This document shows, piece by piece, positions 26,450-35,408 of a DNA stretch of 64,000 nt. This DNA comes from Reinekea sp. G2M2-21. GTDB lineage: Bacteria > Pseudomonadota > Gammaproteobacteria > Pseudomonadales > Natronospirillaceae. A model generated the notes under the pieces. It was given only the letters and a program-made list of their open reading frames with translations, had not been told where the DNA came from and did no database searches. The stretch is taken from the NCBI RefSeq assembly GCF_015687175.1, contig NZ_JADPQG010000001.1, forward strand, positions 992,001 to 1,056,000, written 5' to 3'. The translations under genes were made by a program, and so were the position numbers. Each line of letters begins with the position of its first letter. Within the stretch, counting starts at the first letter, position 1.

Positions 26450-27517
26450 CTAGCGCGCTAAAGCGGAAATCGGCTCTACGGCAGCGATCATATCAGGGCT
26501 GTGCAGCCATTGGTCAAAGGCGTCGGTTAACGCTTTATTTCGGTCCACTACTTGTAGCCAATATTTGATGCGAGTGTCGTTATCCAATCGCTCGAAGTCT
26601 TTACGGTCAGGAATTTTCTGATACGGCAGCGACTCTACAAACGCTCGGCTGGGGCTGATAACAACGGTGTGTGAATAGTTTTGTGCTTGAACTTTGCGCC
26701 AGGCCAGTGCTTTGTCAAACCAGCCTGGCTTCAGCATTGGCGCGAAGTGAGGGTAGAGTACGAGTCCGTCTTTGGGTTTAATGGGCAAGTCGAAATGATA
26801 ATCGACCATGCCGCCATCTCGATACATGCCCGAAGGGGCTCCGCTGGGGTTTTTTACTCCTTCAATAACCACCGGTATCGCACCGCTGGACAGCAGAGCG
26901 TCGCGATAATTATGCCGCGTTAACTCGACGTGGCGAGTATGAAACTGATCCCATTGCTGTACTGGCAGAGACGCCTCACGGGAATGGAAAATAACCCGAT
27001 CAAACCAAAACGGCAGGGAACGTCTTGAAATCGCGTTGCCGAAGGCTACGCCCGCTAAAGCCACGCCTTGTATCCATTTGGGTTCAAACCGGGACAAGCC
27101 TTTAGCACGTGCTGAAACAATATTAAGTTTTTTACGATGATGGTGATTCAGGTCATCGAGTGACATGAATGTGTCAAGCAGATCATGGACCGACTTCGAT
27201 ACTTCCTCAATGGATGGCTTACCGCTGTAGCGCTGATGCAGATACTCGTGTTCAAGCAGATCAATGGCCGACAGCGGGCTGGCCCCAGCGTAGGCGGACA
27301 TACGCCAAGCGCCGATGGAGCTGCCAATCAGCTCAACGCTGTCCGGCATGGACGGTAACCAATGGTTAACTAAGTAGCGATCCAGATTACTCAGAACAAA
27401 CCATTTCGGACCGCCAGAGGCGCCCATAATGACCCGAATATGCTCTGGTTTGAGACCTCGTTCGGCAATATGCTCATAAGCGTGTTGACCGGCGAAAATC
27501 TGGATCGGTTGAGACAT
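26450..27517 (-). CDS. Patatin-like phospholipase
   Basis: A 355-residue protein with the complete patatin set: oxyanion-hole motif GASGGPKW (about residues 32-39), nucleophile GSSIGAW (about 65-71) and the dyad Asp in YRDGGMVDYH (about residue 233). It has no signal peptide, so it is probably cytosolic or injected. It lies 7 bp upstream of the start-side... of no shared operon partner other than the SuhB-like gene behind it on the same strand: that gene ends 7 bp before this ATG, so the two are probably cotranscribed. The lipid substrate is unknown. Confidence 0.88.
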   Translation of the reverse strand: MSQPIQIFAGQHAYEHIAERGLKPEHIRVIMGASGGPKWFVLSNLDRYLVNHWLPSMPDSVELIGSSIGAWRMSAYAGASPLSAIDLLEHEYLHQRYSGKPSIEEVSKSVHDLLDTFMSLDDLNHHHRKKLNIVSARAKGLSRFEPKWIQGVALAGVAFGNAISRRSLPFWFDRVIFHSREASLPVQQWDQFHTRHVELTRHNYRDALLSSGAIPVVIEGVKNPSGAPSGMYRDGGMVDYHFDLPIKPKDGLVLYPHFAPMLKPGWFDKALAWRKVQAQNYSHTVVISPSRAFVESLPYQKIPDRKDFERLDNDTRIKYWLQVVDRNKALTDAFDQWLHSPDMIAAVEPISALAR

Positions 27518-27524
27518 GACTCGT

Positions 27525-28277
27525 TTACCGGCCGAGTGGCATTAACTGTTTGAAGAGTTTTGGTGCGGCCGCCAGTAACTCGCCACGGTCCTGCTTAACG
27601 GGTTTGCCATTTACATCACCGGTTAACGCACCAGATTCCTGAGCGATGAGCAAAGCAGAAGACAGATCGGCGGGGCTCATTTTGTCGGCGAGGGCAATAT
27701 TGACACGTCCGGCAGCCAGATCGACAAAGCTTTGCAGCGCGCAACCGGTCATGCGTAAACCAGCACTGACTTCCTGCCATTTGCTGAGTAACTCGACTGA
27801 ACTGGTTTCAATGGCGCAAACGGCATTGCTGAGAGGTGCATACTCGGCGCGGACCCGACGGTCGCCAAATTGAACGCCCCGTCCTTTTGATGCCGTCATA
27901 GCTTCTTCGGTCATCGGATTGACGATGGCCACACAATCGATTTTGTCTTTGGTGTACAGCGCGATATTAACCAGAAAAGATGGGTAGCCATTGCGCAGGT
28001 TAACTTCACCCGCGGCAACGTCGATTAACCAACGGGACTGACCATCCCACTCACGGCTTTCTTCCATGCCAATTTGCACGGAATCGATGTGATGGCGGGT
28101 GTGAGCGGTACGAATGACCTTACGGGCACGCCAGGCAGCGTCCTCAATCGCTTTGTCAAACACGTCCTTACGGGTTGCACCTTCCGCGGTCAGCTGTGAA
28201 ATGTTATTCACGGTGTAGTTCAATTTGTCGGCAGCGCTTTGCGCAGCTCGTAATGCGATGGTCACGATCGGTTGCAT
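27525..28277 (-). CDS. suhB: SuhB-like inositol monophosphatase homologue, catalytic residues lost
   Basis: A 250-residue homologue of SuhB, recognisable from MQPIVTIALRAAQSAADK, the WLID strand, NIALY, and RMTGCALQSFVDLAAGRVN. In E. coli SuhB is both an inositol monophosphatase and a part of the rRNA antitermination complex. The metal-binding DPLDGTTNF motif here reads DVAAGEVNL: the second Asp is Ala89 and the catalytic Thr is Glu91, while E72, D86 and D204 remain. Phosphatase activity is therefore unlikely, whereas a structural role in antitermination could persist. The position divergent from trmJ is the usual suhB locus. ATG 28277 is where homology begins. Confidence 0.85.
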   Translation of the reverse strand: MQPIVTIALRAAQSAADKLNYTVNNISQLTAEGATRKDVFDKAIEDAAWRARKVIRTAHTRHHIDSVQIGMEESREWDGQSRWLIDVAAGEVNLRNGYPSFLVNIALYTKDKIDCVAIVNPMTEEAMTASKGRGVQFGDRRVRAEYAPLSNAVCAIETSSVELLSKWQEVSAGLRMTGCALQSFVDLAAGRVNIALADKMSPADLSSALLIAQESGALTGDVNGKPVKQDRGELLAAAPKLFKQLMPLGR

Positions 28278-28610
28278 TTTTTTTTCTCTCACACAGACAA
28301 AGTCATTCACTGCGCACAGGACGCAATGGATTTGGGAAATTCTGGTCCGTAAGGACTTGTTAAAAAGCACTTCAGTGAGGCGACTGTTGGCGTCACTTGC
28401 ATGAATCTAACCACGGATTCAAACGGGGCGCGGATAATACACGAAAATGTCTATGAAAATAAAGGTTAAAGATTAAACAATTTTCCTTTGTCACTGTCCA
28501 TTTGAGGTTCAATTAAGGTGTCATCTGTTCTTCACTGTGTTCAGTTGATTTGGCGCTTCTCGGCCTTTGCACGTATCATTGGAAGTACCTTGAACATTGG
28601 AAACGTATTT
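28278..28610. other. Divergent suhB/trmJ regulatory region
   Basis: About 330 bp without a convincing gene, between divergent starts. It should hold both promoters; AT-rich stretches around 28440-28490 are candidates, but I find no clear -35/-10 pair or operator. Confidence 0.45.
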
Positions 28611-29381
28611 GTGGAACAGCAATCGAACTCTCTGGAACCTACTGTATTAGCCAACATTCGTATCGTCATGGTCGACACCTCGCATTCGGGTAATATTGGT
28701 GCAGCAGCTCGGGCTATGAAGACGATGGGATTGAATCGCTTGGTGTTGGTGACGCCTAAGCAGTTTCCGTCAGATGAAGCCATCGCGATGTCTTCCGGAG
28801 CAACCGATGTGCTCGAACATGCTCAGGTGGTCGATTCGCTGGAGCAGGCTGTGTCTGATTGTGGGTTTGTGGTGGGGGCGTCGGCGCGGTCTCGTAACTT
28901 ACCTTGGCCTTTGGTAAACCCAAGAGAGATGGCACAACAGGTTCTGGCTTTGCCTACCAATACGAATGTGGCCGTGGTGCTGGGTCGAGAACGCAGTGGT
29001 TTAACCAACGAAGAGTTGGCCCGCTGCCATTGTCATGTGAATATTCCCGCCAACCCTGATTACAGTTCTCTGAATGTTGCTGCTGCTGTCCAGGTGCTAT
29101 GCTATGAGTTGCGTATGTCAGCACAGCTGGCCACCGGTGAAGAGAAACCATTGTGGGGTGTCGAATGGGACCAGCCATTGGCGTCGTCGGCGCAACTGGA
29201 AGGACTTTTCGAACATTGGCAAAAATTGTTGGTTGATATTGATTTTCTTGACCCCACTAACCCGAGAACATTAATGAGCAAAGTTCGACGCTTATTTCTA
29301 CGCGCCCAGCCGGACGAAGTCGAAGCAAATATTCTGCGTGGCATGCTCAGTCACATCGATAAACAGTTAAGGAAACCCTAA
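28611..29381 (+). CDS. trmJ: tRNA (cytidine/uridine-2'-O-)-methyltransferase TrmJ
   Basis: A SPOUT-class methyltransferase modifying position 32 of tRNAs. Motif 1 [17 protein letters not shown] is near the N-terminus, and the knotted SAM site is formed by [15 protein letters not shown] and the segment [16 protein letters not shown]. The length of about 256 residues is normal. The start is uncertain: GTG 28611 and TTG 28590 (with GGAAG upstream) are both possible; core homology begins about 12 residues after GTG 28611. cysE follows 1 bp after the stop, the usual pairing. Confidence 0.92.
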   Translation: MEQQSNSLEPTVLANIRIVMVDTSHSGNIGAAARAMKTMGLNRLVLVTPKQFPSDEAIAMSSGATDVLEHAQVVDSLEQAVSDCGFVVGASARSRNLPWPLVNPREMAQQVLALPTNTNVAVVLGRERSGLTNEELARCHCHVNIPANPDYSSLNVAAAVQVLCYELRMSAQLATGEEKPLWGVEWDQPLASSAQLEGLFEHWQKLLVDIDFLDPTNPRTLMSKVRRLFLRAQPDEVEANILRGMLSHIDKQLRKP

Positions 29382-29382
29382 T

Positions 29383-30165
29383 ATGTTTTCCGGACTAAAA
29401 GAAGATATTCGCAGTGTCTTCGACAGAGACCCCGCCGCGCGCAGCTGGTTTGAGGTTCTACTCAACTATCCAGGTTTGCACGCAGTCTTGTTTCATCGGG
29501 TTACGCACCGGTTATGGTTATGGAACCTTAAAACACTTGCACGCTGGCTATCGCAGATTTCCCGTTGGATTACCGGAATTGAGATTCATCCCGGTGCCAC
29601 AATTGGCCGTCGATTCTTCATTGATCATGGTATGGGCATCGTGATTGGTGAAACGGCCGAAATTGGCGATGATGTTACCGTCTATCAAGGCGTGACGTTA
29701 GGCGGAACCAGTTGGAAGAAAGGCAAGCGACACCCAACACTTGAAGATGGGGTAATTGTTGGTGCTGGAGCAAAGGTGCTGGGACCTTTTACCGTTGGCA
29801 AAAATGCCCGGATCGGTTCCAACGCGGTGGTGACCAAAGAAGTGCCGGAAGGTGCTACTGTCGTGGGCATACCAGGGCGTGTTGTTCGTCAGCACGGTGA
29901 ACGGGTGTTGCCGTTCAGTGATGAACAGCAGGAGTTGGCCAAGCGGATGGGGTTCGATGCCTATGGTGTCGCTGAAATGCCCGATGTCACGGCGCACGCG
30001 ATCAAAGCCTTGTTGGATCATGTTCACGCCCAAGATGAACGGATGGAACGGATGTGCAGTACGCTGCAAAAGCTGGATAAGAATTTTAAAGCGATGGAAT
30101 TACCCGAATTACGCGAAGAAGATTTCGCTTCGATAGAAGACTCAGATAAACAGAATTCGGCTTAA
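29383..30165 (+). CDS. cysE: Serine O-acetyltransferase
   Basis: A 260-residue enzyme that makes O-acetylserine from serine and acetyl-CoA, the first step of cysteine synthesis. An N-terminal helical domain is followed by left-handed beta-helix hexapeptide repeats ([20 protein letters not shown], then [16 protein letters not shown]), including the catalytic His-Asp pair in FIDHG. The C-terminus is about 60 residues longer than the hexapeptide core and charged. It is translationally close to trmJ. In many relatives iscR follows cysE directly; here iscR is 7.8 kb away. Confidence 0.95.
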   Translation: MFSGLKEDIRSVFDRDPAARSWFEVLLNYPGLHAVLFHRVTHRLWLWNLKTLARWLSQISRWITGIEIHPGATIGRRFFIDHGMGIVIGETAEIGDDVTVYQGVTLGGTSWKKGKRHPTLEDGVIVGAGAKVLGPFTVGKNARIGSNAVVTKEVPEGATVVGIPGRVVRQHGERVLPFSDEQQELAKRMGFDAYGVAEMPDVTAHAIKALLDHVHAQDERMERMCSTLQKLDKNFKAMELPELREEDFASIEDSDKQNSA

Positions 30166-30185
30166 AATCTACCGACTTTAGAAGT

Positions 30186-30216
30186 AAAAAAAGCTCACCA
30201 AGGTGAGCTTTTTTTT
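30186..30216 (+). terminator. Rho-independent terminator, probably bidirectional
   Basis: A run of seven A, GCTCACC, AA, GGTGAGC, then eight T (30209-30216). It serves cysE on the plus strand and can equally serve the transglutaminase-like gene on the minus strand. Confidence 0.88.
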
Positions 30217-30239
30217 CGGTTAGTGAAAATTAGGCAACG

Positions 30240-31115
30240 TTAAAAATTCGAAACTGCTCGACCCGTGCGGATATCGATGGCCTGGGTTTTATGCGGTCGC
30301 GTTAACTGTTTGATTGGGTGGCTGGCGTAGAAAGACACGACGGAGTGACAGCTGATATCGTAGAGCCGTTCTGCAAACCCCCATTTGTTATGCAGCAAAT
30401 TCAGCTGAGGAGGAATCAATGCATAGTGTTTGGATTGACCAATAGGGCAGGCCACAATAATGTCCAAAAACGGTGCTAACAGGTTGCCGTATTCTTCGAC
30501 ATCAATATCGACGTAATCCGGCTGCACTTCCATGAGTTGCTTTTGCAGATAGGCTTCTTTGATTTCTAGAACGTTCAACGGTTTGCCACTTTGTAACAAG
30601 CGAATTCCGTATCGACCGTCCAACCACACCCATTTGAAATGTTCTTGATCAAAATATTCGATACCCAGATAGCTACTGGCAAGGGGACGCCATGCGCAGT
30701 CTCTAGTCCGTAGTCTCACCACGCGAGTCGGTATTCCTACGGCCATCATGGCATGAGCCAGTACAATGGAATAGTCGCTGCGCGCAAAGCGTTCGCCTTT
30801 CTGAGCCCGGCTGATGATGGTAATCGGATTGTCGCTTTTAGCGTGACGTCCCGATTGTGGGTGCCATAATTGGTGAGTCCACTCTGTCAGTGCTGCAATG
30901 CGCTCGGCGTCGCTCAGGGCACCAGCGATAATATCCTGAAGCTGATGCTTCGCGGCCAGAGTGTTGTGAAGCATGGTTTTACGGGCTTCGGGAATATGCA
31001 CATCGGGCGCTTGGTTGTAACGAAAAGGTCTTGCCGCAGGGTACAGTCGAGTTGACCAAAACCCAATCAGGCAGATTAACAGAGCAGTGCTGAGAATGAC
31101 AAGCAGTAGAAGCAT
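30240..31115 (-). CDS. Transglutaminase-like protein lacking the catalytic Cys
   Basis: A 291-residue protein with an N-terminal membrane anchor (residues 1-20). The region ERFARSDYSIVLAHAMMAVG followed by IPTRVV (about 108-133) matches the transglutaminase-like core helix, but the position of the Cys, 15 residues before the GIP, is Arg112, and no Cys lies near it. HFKWVWLDGRYG (159-170) supplies the expected His and Asp. The protein is probably a non-catalytic member facing the periplasm. It is in the same direction as the LpxH-like gene, 216 bp downstream of it. Confidence 0.65.
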   Translation of the reverse strand: MLLLLVILSTALLICLIGFWSTRLYPAARPFRYNQAPDVHIPEARKTMLHNTLAAKHQLQDIIAGALSDAERIAALTEWTHQLWHPQSGRHAKSDNPITIISRAQKGERFARSDYSIVLAHAMMAVGIPTRVVRLRTRDCAWRPLASSYLGIEYFDQEHFKWVWLDGRYGIRLLQSGKPLNVLEIKEAYLQKQLMEVQPDYVDIDVEEYGNLLAPFLDIIVACPIGQSKHYALIPPQLNLLHNKWGFAERLYDISCHSVVSFYASHPIKQLTRPHKTQAIDIRTGRAVSNF

Positions 31116-31232
31116 AACATGCGGTTCCTTGCGATTACCCCCGCTATTGTGCGTTTACATCGGGTAATTACCAAGTGCAGTTGCCCAGGTTGTGATGCAC
31201 TAGACAATTTGCATTGGAGGCCTTCACTGTTT

Positions 31233-31337
31233 GCCTGAGACACAGGTCCATTTGGTGACTCTGGTTTCTGCATGGGACCCGGAAAATGGATTTTTAACCC
31301 TGCCAATGATCGGTCCATCGAAACCTGTGTTTCAGGC
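31233..31337 (-). repeat. Long-range inverted repeat between two minus-strand genes
   Basis: GCCTGAGACACAGGT (31233-31247) and ACCTGTGTTTCAGGC (31323-31337) are complementary at 14 of 15 positions, enclosing about 75 nt that hold further possible pairings (TCCATTT with AAATGGA). The right arm overlaps the last codons of the LpxH-like gene. It may be a structured 3' end or a small RNA. Confidence 0.5.
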
Positions 31338-32111
31338 GGTCGCGAGACGCGCTGAAACGGGGTCGTGCGACGCATTGACGCTTAATAGTTCTAAGTAGCC
31401 TTCTTGGGTTTCCACGAGAGCGGAACAAGTTTCTACCCAATCACCATCGTTTCCATAAATCATTCCATCGATATAGGTAAGTTTACTCTGGTGAATGTGT
31501 CCGCAGATCACGCCGTCGGTGCCCTGGCTCCGGGCGTAGTTGACCGCTAGATTTTCGAACCGCTCAATATAATGGCGTGCTTTTTTACTGTTCATTTTTA
31601 GTGCAACGGACAGTGACCAATAGGGTTTGTCCAGTTTGTGCCTGACGACATTCAGCCAGCGATTTGCACTGACAATTCCTTCGTATAGCCACTCTCCGAT
31701 AACGTGCCAGGCATCGCCCATATAGAGTTCGTCGTCGAAACGATCACCATGGATAAGTAACAGCGTTTGCTCAGTCGCTAACGAATGGATGTATTCTTCA
31801 TGTACTTCCACGGGGCCGAGATGCGAGCCGACGAAATGTCTAAAGAAGGGATCATGATTGCCGGGTATATAAATAATCCGCGTGCCAGATCTTGCAAACT
31901 CCATTATCTGTTTTAGAACCAGTTCATGTTCTTTGTACCAACGACCTTTGTGGCTGCTGAGCTTCCACAGATCGACAATATCACCCAGTAAAAAAAGATA
32001 GTCGGCTTCGATGTTATTGAGAAAATCATATAGTTTTTTCGCCTGGCTGTTTGGATTTGCCAGGTGAACATCGGAGATAAAAAGCGATCGGACTTTTTGT
32101 TTTGAGGACAT
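31332..32111 (-). CDS. LpxH-like UDP-2,3-diacylglucosamine diphosphatase family protein
   Basis: A 259-residue calcineurin-type metallophosphoesterase. All metal motifs are present: ISDVHLA (about residues 12-18), LLGDIVDLW, PGNHDPF, LIHGDRFDD and CGHIHQSK. It resembles the longer LpxH-like branch that hydrolyses UDP-2,3-diacylglucosamine in lipid A synthesis. A canonical LpxH elsewhere in the genome cannot be excluded, so the gene symbol is left blank. It is probably transcribed on its own from the gap at 32112-32198. Confidence 0.85.
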   Translation of the reverse strand: MSSKQKVRSLFISDVHLANPNSQAKKLYDFLNNIEADYLFLLGDIVDLWKLSSHKGRWYKEHELVLKQIMEFARSGTRIIYIPGNHDPFFRHFVGSHLGPVEVHEEYIHSLATEQTLLLIHGDRFDDELYMGDAWHVIGEWLYEGIVSANRWLNVVRHKLDKPYWSLSVALKMNSKKARHYIERFENLAVNYARSQGTDGVICGHIHQSKLTYIDGMIYGNDGDWVETCSALVETQEGYLELLSVNASHDPVSARLATA

Positions 32112-32198
32112 GGCGCACCTGTCTGGTCACATAACATGACGACTTAGACTAGAGTGGGCAAATGAATGAATGATGTCTATCGGGTGAAATTTCAATGA

Positions 32199-32230
32199 CA
32201 GTTCGCCTGACCGGGAAGTCAGGCGAACTG
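32199..32230 (-). terminator. 12-bp perfect hairpin after the ExeM-type nuclease gene
   Basis: CAGTTCGCCTGA (32199-32210) and TCAGGCGAACTG (32219-32230) pair perfectly around an 8-nt loop, 17 bp after the minus-strand stop. There is no T-run on either side, so termination would be atypical. Confidence 0.55.
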
Positions 32231-32247
32231 TAATGGTTAGCGCGATC

Positions 32248-34788
32248 TTAACGGAACGATTCGGTCACACTATCGGTTGCGCCATCACTGTCAGTCACGG
32301 TCAACGTAACCTCGCGGATATGATTGCGATGGACAAATGGACGAGGTACCGCGAACCAGTCACTGTTTATCTGGTAGTTGCCGAGATGCCACGTCTGCGA
32401 ATCCAATACACCATCAGGATCAAAGCTGTCGCTGACAAAAATATACCAAAACAGAAATCGGTAAACAGACAGCTCTGCTACAGGGGCCTGATTGAATGCA
32501 AAGTCAACGATGACTGGATCATGATCCGATGAACGGAATGGCGTTGGAGCGTAAAGCGATTGTATCTGTGTCTCAGATTTGTACTCCGTATTGTAGTCCA
32601 GAGCAAGAGGCTCATCGGTGTTGATATGCCAATCTTGAACGTTTACTACATCAGACAACAACGCAGCGGTGGCCAGTGCGTGATCCAAACTGCCGGTCTC
32701 GCCACTGAAGACATACGAATAACTGCCGTTTGCTTTAATTAAGTTAAAGCCATTGCCCAGTAAGGCAGAAATCGGATCTTCTTTGCTGTAAGAGTTTAAA
32801 TCACCCATCAACAGGATCTTGTCGTTGACCTGTCCCGTTGGATTGCCGTCCAGCCATTGACCCAAGGCGAGCGCTGCTTTGGTTCGGGTCAGGTTATAAG
32901 CACCCTGGCCGACGTCACAGTCGCTATAGTCTGCGCAATTGCGATTGCCTTTTGACTTAAGGTGATTCACCACGACCGTGAGTTGCTCACCACTGTCTTT
33001 GTGCATCACGCTTTGGGCTAATGCCGGCCGGTTAAGAGCATCGATAAACAGTGGGTTGCCTTCATCGTCTACCGGAGAGTTGGCAGACGTTAAGATCGCC
33101 GCATTACCGGTTAAGGAAACCGTCGTAGGTCGATAAATCATACCCACAGTAATCGCATCGTCGCCGATTTGATCAACACCTGGAACAACATAGGCGTACT
33201 GATCGGCTTCTGGCAATTCTGTATTCAAGGCTGAAGTTAAGCTGGCAATGGCGCTTTCTGATCCGAATCCGTCATTTTCCAATTCCATCAAGCCCACGAC
33301 ATCGGCGTCTATCGCCGTAATCGCAGCCACCAGTTTGGCGGTTTGACGTTGCAATTCTAACGCAGTATCTGCACCACGGTCAGTCGGGAAGCCGCCGCCA
33401 AGTCCATCGCCATTGAAGAAATTCAGCACGTTGAAACTGGCGATCCGCAAATCACTGTCCGCCACGGTATCTGGGGCGTCTTTGCGCGGATTATCGTTGT
33501 TGAAGTTCGGCGCACTGGTGGGGATCAGTTTGTAAGCACCATAGGCGAAGTTCATAACCCCGGTCAGGTTGTTGACGGTATTCCCCACACGGAGTGTATT
33601 CATAGCGTCTAGCCCAGGCGCTGGAAAAATTACTGGATCTGGGTTTTGCGTGCGCACACCATCTTCAACAAGCAGAGTGTTGAGTTGATTAGCTGCCGCG
33701 ACAGCTTCTGCTTCTGGTCCAGGTGCTGCGATATCCGTTGGGATAAAGCGTCGACCATTGCTGACCAAAAATTCCCCGTATCGGCCCAGGTTGTAGACTT
33801 CATTTACCGTGAGGGTATCCGTGAATGATACCAGCATGCCCTCAATCGCTTCGAATGCGTCGGTTGTTGCATTTGGTAATGTGCCAGCTGCGGCCGCAGG
33901 AAGCGAATTACCTGTGCTGCAGACCACCAGGTTCTGAACCTGATTGATTTGAGTGAGGCCATAATATTCGTCAACGGTGGCTTCAATGCGGACTTTGTCC
34001 CCAATATTGACGTCGTCATTGCGGTGGTAAACGAACAAGCCTTCAGACGTGAAGGCATCTGCATCAACGTCAGTGTCTTCTTCCTGAATGAAGAATCCGC
34101 TCATTTCATCGCTGGCTTGCAGGTCTGCAACGACAATAGCTTCGACAACAACCTTATTACCGTCCATTGGTGACGAGGCACCGCTGCCTTGGATGGCTGA
34201 TATTAGCGTGGCCGGGTTGGCACAGGTCAGGTCTGCAGGTGGTTCGACCGGACCTCCGTCATCGTTGCCATTGCCTAGGTAGGTGAAGGTGTCCTGTGGG
34301 TAACTGGTCCAGCCTTGCGCAGGATCAAAAGGCTGGTCATATTGTGGGTCGCCACTGGTAATTGAATCATTACGAACCAGGGTTACATTGGCGCCGAAGC
34401 TGTCGGAATTTCCGAGCTGGCCAATCCGGTCGACAACCGCACCATTGTATTTCAGCAGCAGTACATCATTTCCGTTGAAGTAGGTGACTGTTGAGGTTAT
34501 GTCTGCAACATCGAGAATGGCCGCTGTTGCGGAGCTGTTTGCAATAACGTAAACCTTGCCAGCTTCCAGCGAGCCGCTTAAAGAGACCTGGTTTTGTACG
34601 GTAAGATTCCCATTGCTATAGAGTTCAATGCTGTAACCATCCAATGTCACGGAAGAATCACCAGTATTAAGTAATTCCAGTGCTTTGTTGTTGCTTGAGC
34701 CTTCTATGTATTCCGAAAATATGACGTCTGCGGAGGCAAAACTGCCAACAAGGCAGACCCCGACCATCAAAAGTGGAGCTTTAATCAT
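32248..34788 (-). CDS. ExeM/NucH-family extracellular endonuclease
   Basis: An 847-residue secreted nuclease. In order it has a signal peptide (residues 1-20, ending FASA), a lamin-tail domain (IFSEYIEGSSNNKALELLNT), an OB-fold-like region (about 190-400), and a DNase I-like endonuclease/exonuclease/phosphatase domain (about 450-760). The nuclease motifs are RIASFNVLNFF, GLMELENDGF, VVNHLKSKG, LMGDLNSY and SSDHDPVIVDF. A PKD-like C-terminal segment (DSFDPDG, TLTVTDSDGA) follows. Such enzymes degrade extracellular DNA for nutrition or biofilm turnover. ATG 34788 follows AGAGGGA; an upstream in-frame start is less likely. Confidence 0.92.
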   Translation of the reverse strand: MIKAPLLMVGVCLVGSFASADVIFSEYIEGSSNNKALELLNTGDSSVTLDGYSIELYSNGNLTVQNQVSLSGSLEAGKVYVIANSSATAAILDVADITSTVTYFNGNDVLLLKYNGAVVDRIGQLGNSDSFGANVTLVRNDSITSGDPQYDQPFDPAQGWTSYPQDTFTYLGNGNDDGGPVEPPADLTCANPATLISAIQGSGASSPMDGNKVVVEAIVVADLQASDEMSGFFIQEEDTDVDADAFTSEGLFVYHRNDDVNIGDKVRIEATVDEYYGLTQINQVQNLVVCSTGNSLPAAAAGTLPNATTDAFEAIEGMLVSFTDTLTVNEVYNLGRYGEFLVSNGRRFIPTDIAAPGPEAEAVAAANQLNTLLVEDGVRTQNPDPVIFPAPGLDAMNTLRVGNTVNNLTGVMNFAYGAYKLIPTSAPNFNNDNPRKDAPDTVADSDLRIASFNVLNFFNGDGLGGGFPTDRGADTALELQRQTAKLVAAITAIDADVVGLMELENDGFGSESAIASLTSALNTELPEADQYAYVVPGVDQIGDDAITVGMIYRPTTVSLTGNAAILTSANSPVDDEGNPLFIDALNRPALAQSVMHKDSGEQLTVVVNHLKSKGNRNCADYSDCDVGQGAYNLTRTKAALALGQWLDGNPTGQVNDKILLMGDLNSYSKEDPISALLGNGFNLIKANGSYSYVFSGETGSLDHALATAALLSDVVNVQDWHINTDEPLALDYNTEYKSETQIQSLYAPTPFRSSDHDPVIVDFAFNQAPVAELSVYRFLFWYIFVSDSFDPDGVLDSQTWHLGNYQINSDWFAVPRPFVHRNHIREVTLTVTDSDGATDSVTESFR

Positions 34789-35074
34789 GAGAGTATCCCT
34801 CTGTTTATAATTTTTTTTCATTCCGTTGGACTGGCAGAGCCGACTACACCAAGAATAACGGGTTGTTTACGCTGGCAAATGCCTGCGATTTAATCAGCCG
34901 TTATAGCATCCTACTATGACAATTGGCTGACCGTGCAGTCAATTCTCAATCCACTTTTTTTCACCGACGACAGGTGATCGATTTGTCCTAACTAAGACAG
35001 GTGTATTCCTCTGGAACAACGGATCGTTTTTTCTGTTCAAAATGAGGTGTTAAGGCCGTGGGGTTTGAAGATCT
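34789..35074. other. Upstream region of the nuclease gene
   Basis: AT-rich sequence with no credible gene, which should contain the promoter of the nuclease gene on the minus strand. I find no clear operator. Confidence 0.4.
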
Positions 35075-35251
35075 TTAGCTATCGGCGAGCGTCAAATAGA
35101 ACTGGGAGCGCGCCGATTGAAGGTCATCGAATAATAGTTTTCGCTGGTTGCAAGCAAGTTTCAGTTCAATTTGCACGCTAGGCTCCAGGTACTTCTTCAG
35201 GCCACGAATGCTCTTGGTCAGCGGTGAAGGGCCTTTTAATCCATTTCTCAT
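35075..35251 (-). CDS. Possible small protein (58 aa)
   Basis: An open frame of 58 codons in a gap of more than 600 bp. The product would be basic and helical (segments GLKKYLEPSVQIELKLA and RKLLFDDLQSARSQFY), and codon use looks like that of neighbouring genes. No Shine-Dalgarno sequence is visible before the ATG, and I recognise no family. It could be a real small gene or chance. Confidence 0.35.
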   Translation of the reverse strand: MRNGLKGPSPLTKSIRGLKKYLEPSVQIELKLACNQRKLLFDDLQSARSQFYLTLADS

Positions 35252-35408
35252 GGCAGTGTTTTCGGTGTTCTTTGCTTTTAAATGTCACGGGAAGTACGTT
35301 CCGGGCTAGGCTGTTCATTGAATTGTGCGGTCGCAGTGTGTATTCTCGCGCGCTTTTTGAGCAATCATCAGCTGGCGAGGTCGTCTCGTCAGAGGCAAGG
35401 GGTACTAA
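35252..35408 (+). other. Upstream region of the SulP-Usp operon
   Basis: Gene-free sequence that should carry the promoter of the SulP gene. AAGGGG at about 35397-35402 is its ribosome binding site. Open frames read across this stretch in other phases have no recognisable content. Confidence 0.4.
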
